Shown here in pieces: positions 1 to 8,533 of a stretch of 64,000 nucleotides of DNA. Within the stretch, counting starts at the first letter, position 1; each line of letters opens with the position of its first letter. A program made the translations under genes and the position numbers. The notes under the pieces are model-generated. The model was given only the letters and a program-made list of their open reading frames with translations. It was not told where the DNA came from and did not search any database. The stretch is from Tetramitus jugosus (Eukaryota > Heterolobosea > Eutetramitea > Acrasida > Vahlkampfiidae): positions 62,001-126,000 of the forward strand of contig OW569375.1 in NCBI GenBank assembly GCA_937625935.1. Reading direction: 5' to 3'.

Positions 1-2181
1 GCTCTCGAAGGTGAATCATGCAGCTATTTCAGTCGAGTTAAGCTCCCTGTATCTCACATTGATTTTGGAGCTTATAAAACATCAATGATGCCCATTAGAG
101 ACCCTCAGGGAGAGGTTGTTGGAGTTGCTGCGATGGCTCTAGACATTACAGAGTTAATTGTGGCACAGGAAGCAAAGTCAGTGTCCGAAAAGAATTATCG
201 AACATTGGTGGAATCGATAGATGATGTAATTATGAAGATTAATGACAAGAATACTATTTTATTCGTGAATAGAAACTTCTTGAACTTTGACAGAGACCAC
301 ATGGCAGGTCGTTCGTTACTTGATATAATGGGCCGGAATCAAATGATTGAAATAAGTGTAAAACTGGAAAGTCTGTTCAAGAACAAGGAGTGGTTTTCAT
401 GGGAGTGGAGTATTGTTGTGCATGGCGAACAAAAACACTTTTCGAGTAGAGTGGTTCCCATTGTCAGTGATTCCTCGTCTGCTGAATGTGCCATTGTTAT
501 TACCTCCGATATCACACAAAAGAAAAGGGTGCTTGAACAAGAGCGAGAGGTGAATGAAATGAGAATTGCATCAAAGTCCAAAACTGCATTCATTTGCGAA
601 ATGAGTCATGAGATTAGAAATCCATTGAATATTGTCATGGGAAGCTTGCATTTGCTTGCAAGTACAAAGGGTTTGAACAAGACTCAACTTGATTACTTGA
701 ATGATGCCAATGAGAATTTAAAGTTATTGTTGGCAATTATTTCAGATGTGCTCGATATTTCAAAGGTTGAAGCTGGAAAATTGCAGATTATCGAGGAAAG
801 TGCCAGTGTGCTGGATATTGTCGAAACGACTGCCAATATGATACAATCTCAAGCATATGGAAAAGGATTGTCTCTTTTCACTCATGTTGACTGTCGAATA
901 CCATATCGAGTTCGCTGTGACCGTTTCAGAATCAGTCAAATATTGCTCAATTTCTTGGGAAATTCCATCAAGTTCACAAACAGAGGATACATTTGTTTGA
1001 CAGCTGAATTAGTGAGTGAAACAGAAGCAGAAGCAGAGATAAAGTTCACATGCAAAGATACTGGTTTTGGGATCAAGGATGAAGACAAAGACCAAGTATT
1101 CGAGCCATTCTATCAAGTCAAGGAACAAACACAACCACAAAAGTATGCTGGTTGGGGATTGGGATGTGCCATATGTGTTCGATTAGCAGATTTGATGAAG
1201 GGTCGAGTTGGATTGAACAGTCACTATGGTGAAGGTAGTGAATTCCATTTCACAATTTCGTTACCCAAGCTTCCTAATGTGACCAGTGCTCGTGTGACAC
1301 GGATAGAGGAGGAATTGGCATTATCAGATTATTCCACTGTATTTGTCCTGAATTGCGAGACCATTGATGCATCTCAACAATATATGGTGGATTATCTGAA
1401 GAAGCTTGGGGTTTCTAACATAACGATACCGCCAAAAGAAAAAGGAACATACGGTGATACTTCATCAATTGAGTGTTATGCTAGAAATCATGCCAGTGAG
1501 AGTATAGCAATTATTGCAAACGGTTACCACTATAGTGAATTAGATCATTTTCTTTCCAAGTTTTCCAATGTGAAACTGCTGCTGCTACAACAGCCACAGG
1601 ACGATGCACAACATGTTGAACTCAAATCTCCCAGAGCAGTCACATTGTCTTTACCAGTTCGGTTAAATCGCTTGATGATGGCCCTGACAAATTCTGAACA
1701 CTCTGAATTGAATTCATTGAATAGAGACTTGGATGTGAAGTGTTTATCTCTCAATAGCACAACTGACAACCAACCATGTCGAAAGAATTCCAAATCATTT
1801 AACTTTGATGTGGAGATACTCTGTGTGGAAGATAATATGATCAACAGAAAGGTTCTTTGCAACATGTTGCACAATCTTGGAGTGAGGAAAGTGGATGCGG
1901 CAGTCAATGGTTTGGAAGGTTTGAACAAAGTCAAGGAGAAGAAGGAACCATACTCAATTATTTTCATGGACTTGATGATGGACACGATGGATGGAATTGA
2001 ATGCACAAAGGAGATACGAGAGCTCACAGGCGAAAAGGCTCATACGCCGATTGTAGCTTGCACTGCTAATGCTGATGTACAAAGCATTTCTGATTGTTTA
2101 TCTCGTTCCTTCAACGGAGTGATCACAAAACCGATCAGCGCAGAAAAACTCCTGAAGCTCTTGCAACAATATTGCGGTTGA
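1..2181 (+). CDS. Hybrid sensor histidine kinase, 5' end cut by window
   Basis: The reading frame is already open at base 1, so the N-terminus lies outside the window; 726 residues are visible. In order: the end of a PAS-type domain, a second PAS-type domain (about 190-480), a HisKA dimerisation helix with the phospho-acceptor His in SHEIRNP (codon 607-609), a HATPase domain with an N-box (ILLNFLGNS) and glycine box GWGLG, a degenerate receiver-like segment (about 1310-1690), and a true receiver (about 1810-2175). The receiver has the phospho-acceptor Asp in FMDLMM (1969-1971) and the conserved Lys in ITKPI (2128-2130). The protein should autophosphorylate and pass phosphate His to Asp, feeding a phosphorelay. 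The minus-strand kinase at 22840-25971 is a close paralogue; by analogy the missing N-terminus is probably a multi-pass membrane sensor. The input signal is unknown. Confidence 0.92.
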   Translation, partial: ALEGESCSYFSRVKLPVSHIDFGAYKTSMMPIRDPQGEVVGVAAMALDITELIVAQEAKSVSEKNYRTLVESIDDVIMKINDKNTILFVNRNFLNFDRDHMAGRSLLDIMGRNQMIEISVKLESLFKNKEWFSWEWSIVVHGEQKHFSSRVVPIVSDSSSAECAIVITSDITQKKRVLEQEREVNEMRIASKSKTAFICEMSHEIRNPLNIVMGSLHLLASTKGLNKTQLDYLNDANENLKLLLAIISDVLDISKVEAGKLQIIEESASVLDIVETTANMIQSQAYGKGLSLFTHVDCRIPYRVRCDRFRISQILLNFLGNSIKFTNRGYICLTAELVSETEAEAEIKFTCKDTGFGIKDEDKDQVFEPFYQVKEQTQPQKYAGWGLGCAICVRLADLMKGRVGLNSHYGEGSEFHFTISLPKLPNVTSARVTRIEEELALSDYSTVFVLNCETIDASQQYMVDYLKKLGVSNITIPPKEKGTYGDTSSIECYARNHASESIAIIANGYHYSELDHFLSKFSNVKLLLLQQPQDDAQHVELKSPRAVTLSLPVRLNRLMMALTNSEHSELNSLNRDLDVKCLSLNSTTDNQPCRKNSKSFNFDVEILCVEDNMINRKVLCNMLHNLGVRKVDAAVNGLEGLNKVKEKKEPYSIIFMDLMMDTMDGIECTKEIRELTGEKAHTPIVACTANADVQSISDCLSRSFNGVITKPISAEKLLKLLQQYCG

Positions 2182-2346
2182 AGTACTCTATCTGAACCAT
2201 AAAATGGGCTGTCATCTCGTTCAGTTATTTTCGCACACCATTGTATTAATAAACTTTACCAAAGGTCTCACAAAATTCTTTTATCTCAATATCATACAAT
2301 CCCGCAAGATTTATCAAACCCAAAACTCGAATCACATTTCCAATCA

Positions 2347-2898
2347 ATGGTAGAAAACAAGCGAAACGATCAATCGAACAACAAAGAAGAGCGTCCAGGA
2401 TTCACAGTTTCCAACAACCCAATTGTCAGTAAAACTGAAACAGGTGTCGAAACAGTGGCTGATAATGCCATTTACGGTACCAAACTCCTTGATATTGATC
2501 AAGTTGTCAGTAGGGATCCCTATTTTGTTTCGGATAACCTGTCCTTCCAAAGAATTGAGTCAAGAGAGGGAGCACTCGACCCTTTGGCTCATCTCTCTGG
2601 TAACGAAGCAGAAAGTGACCCTGATCAATTGGATTTCGTCGAAGCCAAGAACGTGTTGGCCAATTTGGGCATTCCAAGACACAGCGGAACTCAGTATCGG
2701 TCAACCACCAAGGAAAATACTCCTACTCAACGAGTAGACTATGATTCATTTTACATCATGGACACCACAGCAGAGGAAGATCAAGAGGAAGAAATTGTTG
2801 TCCCCCAACGATCCTTCAACGTCAGTGTTAACAACAGTGTTTCTCACAGTGAACCATTGGAAATGAGCGAAGCGCAAAGAAATGATCCCTTCCACTGA
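2347..2898 (+). CDS. Unknown polar, acidic 183-residue protein
   Basis: The frame opens at an ATG 165 bp after the histidine kinase stop and encodes a hydrophilic protein rich in Asn, Ser, Glu and Asp, with no signal peptide, membrane segment or family motif I recognise. Residues 140-150 are a short run of Glu and Asp. It ends 51 bp from the convergent gene on the other strand. The absence of stops over 183 codons and the protein-like composition support a real gene, but it is probably largely disordered and no function can be assigned. It could instead be an exon of a larger gene. Confidence 0.6.
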   Translation: MVENKRNDQSNNKEERPGFTVSNNPIVSKTETGVETVADNAIYGTKLLDIDQVVSRDPYFVSDNLSFQRIESREGALDPLAHLSGNEAESDPDQLDFVEAKNVLANLGIPRHSGTQYRSTTKENTPTQRVDYDSFYIMDTTAEEDQEEEIVVPQRSFNVSVNNSVSHSEPLEMSEAQRNDPFH

Positions 2899-2949
2899 AT
2901 CAACTGTCAATTAATCAAGAATATGTAAATGGATCAATTTTTCATTGTA

Positions 2950-3633
2950 TTAACTTCTCTTGACATTTCTGTAGGCTTGACATGGTCCAGACATGCAATA
3001 GTTTTCGCAATTTGCAGGTGGGTCAATCAGTTTTCTATCAAACTTCTTTGGGTTGAACGTTTCCAACTTGAAGTCCCACTGCTTCAAAGTTGGTGGCTGG
3101 CCCCACAATTCATTGAAAACAACGGGCAATCTTTTGTCGTCCGATGTACAATAGTAGTGGTTGAGATATTGGCCTTGCTTGGTCCAATGTTCGCACTTTT
3201 GTTGATTGATTGTTTCAATTCCAACAAAAGTTGAGTTCTTCTTTAACCAATCACCCCGAATGGCTCCAAATTGACTCTCACACTTGCAACAAAAGTCAGC
3301 TTGTGGGAATTGCAAGTATGACCAACCGTTGGTCGCAAAGATGACATTGCACTGATATTGGCTGCCATAAGGCAAGTCGACACACATCTCATCAAATTGT
3401 GGAGGATAGTGTTCATAGCGCTCAGCTCCCAACTCGTCATCGTGAAAGTAAGCAAATGTCCAACGAGATACAGGACGAGGATTGGTAAAGTTGACCATGA
3501 CACTGTACGTTGGAACGCCACCCCAGAGAGGAGGATCTCGCTTCTGCATGAGACCTGGAGCTGCCAACATGACCACAATCAATAGGCAGAGAGAAATTGA
3601 AAGATAGACCCAACGTTTATTAGCAGAGAACAT
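2950..3633 (-). CDS. Secreted or membrane-anchored Cys-rich protein
   Basis: This 227-residue protein starts MFSANKRW and has one strongly hydrophobic stretch (residues about 8-27), which is either a signal peptide or a type II anchor. The remainder is an ectodomain with about ten cysteines, including adjacent FCCKC and the C-terminal NCENYC. Aromatic spacing (WTFAYF, ERYEHY, FATNGWSYL, GDWL, then C-x2-W, then PVVF) resembles an uncharacterised family of secreted proteins common in protists and loosely like ependymin-related proteins. That resemblance is an impression, not a search result. Asn-X-Ser/Thr sites fit the secretory pathway. Confidence 0.7.
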   Translation of the reverse strand: MFSANKRWVYLSISLCLLIVVMLAAPGLMQKRDPPLWGGVPTYSVMVNFTNPRPVSRWTFAYFHDDELGAERYEHYPPQFDEMCVDLPYGSQYQCNVIFATNGWSYLQFPQADFCCKCESQFGAIRGDWLKKNSTFVGIETINQQKCEHWTKQGQYLNHYYCTSDDKRLPVVFNELWGQPPTLKQWDFKLETFNPKKFDRKLIDPPANCENYCMSGPCQAYRNVKRS

Positions 3634-3866
3634 TTAGATAGCAGTTAGGGAGTTGTTCGTTTTTTCACAAAGGGATTGGGAATTGAGACTATATTGGGGT
3701 ACCAATGTCGCGCGCTAGGTTCAGGGGTCTCCGGAACTCCGAAATTGACACTTGAAACCCGACAATAATTTACAGTTGCGACTGATCACTACCCGGTGAC
3801 AAAATTCGGTCCACCGAAAATTCTGACTTGGAAGAATGTCAGAACCAAATGAATTGTCAAGTGAAA

Positions 3867-4212
3867 CTAATAATGGCTTGTTCTCTTACCTCTGTTACCA
3901 CCATTTACATAACCAAAGTAGTACAAGACCTTGTTTTGAATCACCAATCGCAACCATGGCATCGTGTAACCATGTATTCCCTTTTTGAGGTCTTCAAGGT
4001 TAGGGATCACCCGATACCGTGTTCCTATGCTGCTTTCAGGTGTGTCCAAGATCACTTTACATTGACAAACTCGACCCCATTGTTGGCCTTTCGTTGCTTG
4101 AATTTTTGCTGACAATGTCTTTGAATTCTGCCCAGATAAAGATTGGAGTACCTGCTCTACTAGGACACAGGGATTGCTGATTCTATGAACCAAATTGCAG
4201 AGAATCTACTAT
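3867..4212 (-). pseudogene. Decayed tandem copy of the 4393-5325 gene
   Basis: Read on the minus strand, this stretch repeats the C-terminal domain of its neighbour: the parent's VQFG, CPSRGGTPIYI, ICDCKL, YRVIPNIEELKRGI, PWLRLMIQ and YYFGYVN appear as LQFG, CPSRAGTPIFI, VCQCKV, YRVIPNLEDLKKGI, PWLRLVIQ and YYFGYVN. The copy is broken. A one-base loss shifts frame just after the ANE residues (about 4205), an in-frame TAG lies at complement(4184..4186), and a second shift occurs near 4100-4112, after which the block runs to a stop at 3867. The frameshift inside the conserved block cannot be removed by splicing the only nearby AG sites. It lacks the parent's basic and acidic N-terminal half. 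An assembly indel in the A-run near 4105 would explain one break but not all three. Confidence 0.72.
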
Positions 4213-4392
4213 TCATTGGCCTCCACCATGTGTGTTCTTGACATGAATAACGCTCGGAGAGCGTCATTGTTAGGTGTCTTCGAATCCAGACCGTCATCTG
4301 TAGAGTTATGTAGATCACGTTCAAGTTCTGTCGCGATCGAATTGAAAAGGTCCTCTAGTGCATCATCTAGCTGGTTGACTCCCAGCCAATTG

Positions 4393-5325
4393 TTACAGCG
4401 CCAGGACATTGTGAAGATCAATCTGGCTTGGGAGATTTGTGTTTTCGCAGAGAGTTTTTAGATACAATTGAGACCTCTTTTCTCTATCCCCATGATTCAC
4501 ATAACCAAAGTAATACAAGGCAATTGGAGAGAACCTCTCCTTTTCCTCTTTATCTTGGATCATGAGTCTCAACCACGGTTTCTCTTCACCTTCGATTCCC
4601 CTCTTGAGCTCTTCAATATTTGGTATCACTCGGTACTTATCTTTTTGGTTCTTACTTCCTTTCGAGGATAATTTACAGTCACAAATCTGAGTCCATCCGC
4701 TGGCCTTCTTAACCTCTATATGTGCTGCTAATCTCTGATATTGAGTACAGATGTATATGGGGGTTCCTCCTCGGCTCGGGCACAGGAGTGGTAATCTGGA
4801 AGTTTGACCACCTGTACCAAATTGAACAGAACTTACAATTTCATTAGCTACCGCTGGTTGATTCCTTGGTATAATGTTCTCTTCTATTCTCCTTCTTTTA
4901 CGGCCGTGTTTAACCTTCCCAGCAGAGTCTCTTTGTCTCTTTTTCTTTGCACTTTTCTTTGGAGGATCGCTCAGGACAACTGGCCGATGACAAGGTTTGT
5001 CACACACTTCACTATCTCCCTCTACATTCTGGTCCATCAAGGCTGTTATACTATAGAGGTTTTCTTGACTATATGTCAGTGAAGAAACGTAGTTGACTGG
5101 GGTTTCGGGAAATGAAAGGTCACCAAAGTGTAGCGGTTGTTGTTCAATGTTGGAATCCACATCTAGGTTAGTTTCTACACTTGTTTCCTCTGTTTGTTGG
5201 ATATGTACAGTGTCAAAGGAGTAAAAGAAGTGCTCGTTCCGGTTGTTGTCATCCAATGCTTTGAACAGAGGACTGTAAGTGTTGTCATTCAATAGTAAAT
5301 CGATATCTAGGTCTAGATCCTGCAT
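4393..5325 (-). CDS. Unknown nuclear-type protein with novel C-terminal domain
   Basis: The 310-residue protein has an acidic start (MQDLDLDIDLLLND), a long polar region, and a strongly basic patch at about residues 130-155 containing KKSAKKKRQR and GRKRRR, a bipartite nuclear localisation signal. A compact C-terminal domain of about 130 residues follows, with conserved CPSRGGTPI, CDCKL, YRVIPN, PWLRL and YYFGYVN segments. I do not recognise this domain. Acidic start, nuclear signal and folded end are the layout of a transcription regulator, but that is inference. The same domain is duplicated and decaying immediately downstream (3867-4212). The start is the first ATG. Confidence 0.75.
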   Translation of the reverse strand: MQDLDLDIDLLLNDNTYSPLFKALDDNNRNEHFFYSFDTVHIQQTEETSVETNLDVDSNIEQQPLHFGDLSFPETPVNYVSSLTYSQENLYSITALMDQNVEGDSEVCDKPCHRPVVLSDPPKKSAKKKRQRDSAGKVKHGRKRRRIEENIIPRNQPAVANEIVSSVQFGTGGQTSRLPLLCPSRGGTPIYICTQYQRLAAHIEVKKASGWTQICDCKLSSKGSKNQKDKYRVIPNIEELKRGIEGEEKPWLRLMIQDKEEKERFSPIALYYFGYVNHGDREKRSQLYLKTLCENTNLPSQIDLHNVLAL

Positions 5326-5610
5326 ACTTGGTGTTGTTATCTTTGTGTTTTTGGATTTCGGTTACCAACTACCTAAATTTCTGAAATAGTTCAGATTGTC
5401 GTTCGAGTGTGTTCTGCAGAAGTCGAGAACTATCCGTTCTTGACCCATCACAAATGATTAGACGGCGGCTGTGCGTCTCTCGAATTGAGCCTGAAGCATG
5501 CACAATGCAAGGAACACGTGACATTGGACAGAAGCAACACCACCTTATTTGTCAAAAATTTTTCGCACCTAAAAAAAAACCCAAGGTATTCCGGGATTCC
5601 GAAGGAGAGT

Positions 5611-6414
5611 TTACTGGGTGGCACAACCACCACCTTCACCACCTGACATCTGTTCCATATCACCAGCTGTTAGGAAGTCCATGTTGGGCATACCACCACC
5701 AGCACCAATCTCCTCATCAGGTGCAAACTGTGTTGCAATCGAGTCTGGCAATTGTCCATAGGATTGAATCTTGTTGTACGTTTCAACCAACTCGTCCAAG
5801 CACTCTGGGAACTCTCTTGTCTGATAAAGATTGCACATGTCCTTGACACTTTGATGAATCAGAGAGACACGTTCATATTCTTCCTTGTTCTCCTCCTTCT
5901 TGTTCTCTTCATCATCCAACCATCCTTGAATCAACACATTCAACTCTTCAATGGCTTGCTGCATGCTATCAGGAGCAAACATCATTTGATTCATGAGACT
6001 TGTAATGTCTAGACCACCACCAGCAGCTCCTTCTTCTTCATTTTCTAGATCACCATCATCACCTTCACCTTGTTCACCACCAAAAGGTGCACCTGCTCCA
6101 CCACCCATCATCATATTGTTCATCATTGCATTCAACATGAAAGCAAATTGATCTTGTTGTTGATTCGCAACACCACCTTCTTCTTCATCGTCATCCTCAT
6201 CATCACCATCACCTTCTTCTTCACCATCACCACCACCACCTGATGAAAATCTCATTTGTTGCAACATTTGTTCCAATAAATTGGCACTTATATCATCATT
6301 TCCACCAATGGTTTGTTGTTGTTGTTGGGCAAAGTAGGCAGAAGTATCAAGTTCTTCAATTTCTTCTTCTTCTTCTTCAACTTCTTCAATAATGACTTTT
6401 TTGTTGTCTGACAT
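5611..6414 (-). CDS. PEX19: Peroxisomal biogenesis factor 19-like (PEX19)
   Basis: The 267-residue protein begins MSDNKK, followed by an acidic stretch and a Gly/Glu/Asp-rich low-complexity linker. The C-terminal half has the PEX19 pattern: a helical block ending in GWLDDEE, then EEYERV, VKDMCNLY, a helix with LDELVETYNKIQSYGQLP, and a Gly-rich tail ending in CATQ, which is a CaaX farnesylation box. PEX19 is the cytosolic chaperone and import receptor for peroxisomal membrane proteins, and its farnesylated C-terminus raises cargo affinity. It is somewhat short beside the human protein (299 residues). An in-frame ATG five codons upstream (6429) is possible, but MSDN is the more typical start. 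It is divergent from the gene at 6591 with a shared promoter of about 175 bp. Confidence 0.72.
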   Translation of the reverse strand: MSDNKKVIIEEVEEEEEEIEELDTSAYFAQQQQQTIGGNDDISANLLEQMLQQMRFSSGGGGDGEEEGDGDDEDDDEEEGGVANQQQDQFAFMLNAMMNNMMMGGGAGAPFGGEQGEGDDGDLENEEEGAAGGGLDITSLMNQMMFAPDSMQQAIEELNVLIQGWLDDEENKKEENKEEYERVSLIHQSVKDMCNLYQTREFPECLDELVETYNKIQSYGQLPDSIATQFAPDEEIGAGGGMPNMDFLTAGDMEQMSGGEGGGCATQ

Positions 6415-6536
6415 GATGGTGAATCTCACAAGTGTGTGGGTTGTTTTTCTGTGGTTGTTTCCTGCTGCTGACGTTGCAAGAAGATCTGAGTGAATTTATT
6501 CCCCTGCTGAGCTTTTTCGGAGTTAAACAGTTGTTT

Positions 6537-6549
6537 TTTCGCGCCAAAA
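6537..6549. promoter_or_regulatory. E2F-type site in PEX19 / coiled-coil gene promoter
   Basis: The sequence TTTCGCGCCAAAA matches the E2F/DP consensus TTTSGCGCSAAA. It lies in the divergent promoter, 42 bp before the ATG at 6591 and 123 bp from the PEX19 ATG, so the plus-strand gene is the more likely target. Confidence 0.5.
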
Positions 6550-6590
6550 GCATGTGTACGACCGATAAAGAAATATAGAAATGATTGAGC

Positions 6591-8449
6591 ATGGAATTTA
6601 AGAAGATCAAGGATAGAGCCTCACCTATTGTTGGTATGAGCAATTTGGTGGATGAAACTTTGAGTGAAAATCAAGCACATATCTTTCAGACTCGGCGATT
6701 GTTGAACGGTAAGGAAGTACGAAGCAACCATCTAGTCGATCATCATCTTACGAACACAAATGATGATATGATCATGGAGTCACCTCGAAGTGCAAGAAGA
6801 GGCACATGGAAACCACTAGATCATATGATATTTGCTCCTACTTCTCCCCAACACTCATCTGTCGTTCAAGATCACTCAACAGATGAAATAGAAGAAGGTA
6901 GTCAGATAATGGTAACCGAAAAATGGGAACAGAATATCCATGACGATCGTATTCTACGAACCCTGGATGACTCTTTGATGGATATTGCGAGAGAATTCTC
7001 CAGTCATGTAGTGAACGCCAGTCTGTTGAACCAAAACAGGAGTGCAAACAAAGGAATGAAGAATCGACATAACAAGGGTTCAGAAAACCCAAAGACAGCA
7101 ACATCTAAGAGAGTGTTGTGTGACGAAACTCGAGTCCTACCTACCAGATTTGTGTCGGAACCGTCCACTCCCAGAGGAAGTGTAACCTCTCGTGTCTCGG
7201 CAACAACTCGTATGAATGAGAAGAAAAAACAAGAGAAGTCTCTACCTCCGTCATCGACTCTGGAGAAAACGAAAAGTCGAACAAAGGCAGCTCTAACTAC
7301 AACCGCGAAATCAACTGTTGAGTACAAGAAAGCTCGGAGTGTGACAACATCTGATCGAGTACCATTATCGGCAAGACCTAGACTCCAGAGAAATGTTGAA
7401 ACCGAAACTCCCTTAGTATCAAAACGGAAATCTCTCTCTCCTCAATCAGTTGATCAACTCTCAATAGATCCCTTTGTCATTTCAACTTCACCAGAGGTTG
7501 TTCGGAGTAAGCAGTGGCTGGAATTGATCATGGAGAAGAAAAAACTGGCAGCAACTTCAAGTTCGCTCAATGAAACCCAATTGTATAAAACTGCCCGTTT
7601 GGCAGACCTAGAAAGTGAACTCAAGAGTTCAACTGATGATAACCTAAAGAAAATAATGGAACTACAGATGGCAAACAATCACTTGAAATATGTGGAGAAA
7701 TCCATAAAGGATTTTGGGATGATGGTTCGATCTTGTGAAGTCAAACAGGATTGGTGTTCAACCGTAGAGAAATTCCTATTATTTTATTCCCACACCATAC
7801 AGAACAGGTAAGTCCTCCTCTTTTGAAACTGGCCCACTTTTGGCTGTTGTACAACCAAGTATGTTTCTAACAACTTATAAATCCTAGAGATAAGTTATTA
7901 CAGGGAGGAAAATATGATGAGAAGAGCTGCGAAATTGATACAACGAGTCCATATGTATCTCCATCAAACCGACAAACAAACACTCAAAGTATATGCATAA
8001 CGAAAGATGGAACTGCTGTTCGAAGAACCACCGCGAGTATAATAACTACAAAATCGAGTCGGATTTCTCCAAAAAATAGATCAAGCCCACCTCCAACAAC
8101 ACCAAAGGACCATTCAACCCTCTCTTATACAATAGAGGCATCAGATGCAACAATTTCTGATTCTGCGATGAAACCGTATGATTCGTACAATTGCTTGGTC
8201 GAAGAATGCCTCATATGGTTCGCAAAATTTCTGCACAGACATGTTTTATATTTCTTTGAGATACATGATTCATCACCCTCTCCAATCCATCTCAGACCCG
8301 AAACTAGATTACTTCAAAACACGGTCTATCCATGGCTACGAAATGTTGTGAAATCAAAATTTCTAGATCAGAAAACTATTGCCTCGATCGTTCAACTGGC
8401 AGATATTATTCAGCATCAACTTGTTGTACACCAGATCATTATTCAGTAA
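6591..8449 (+). CDS. Unknown coiled-coil protein, two exons
   Basis: Exons are 6591-7807 and 7888-8449, with an 80-nt intron (GTAAGT...CTAG, phase 2); the product is 592 residues. The reading frame opens slightly upstream, but the first ATG is 6591 (MEFKKIKD). Residues 1-300 are basic, Ser/Thr/Arg-rich and probably disordered. Residues about 305-375 form a coiled coil (WLELIMEKKKL, LADLESELK, KKIMELQM), after which comes a helical region and, in exon 2, a linker and a C-terminal aromatic/helical block (LVEECLIWFAKFLHRH). No known family is recognised. The E2F-type site just upstream hints at cell-cycle-linked expression and the coiled coil would fit a cytoskeletal or centrosomal role, but this is speculation. 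Confidence 0.75.
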
Positions 8450-8533
8450 AATATTGTCTCTCTTATCGTTGTGGGAGCTGCCAAGTGCGTTGCTCCATCG
8501 GCGTAATAAATCCTAGAGATTTTAGATTAATGT

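Noticed and set aside
5409-5846. Plus-strand frame of 145 codons overlapping PEX19
   Set aside because: It is the complement of the PEX19 C-terminus and the spacer; His/Gln-rich content mirrors the Gly/Glu codons of the real gene.
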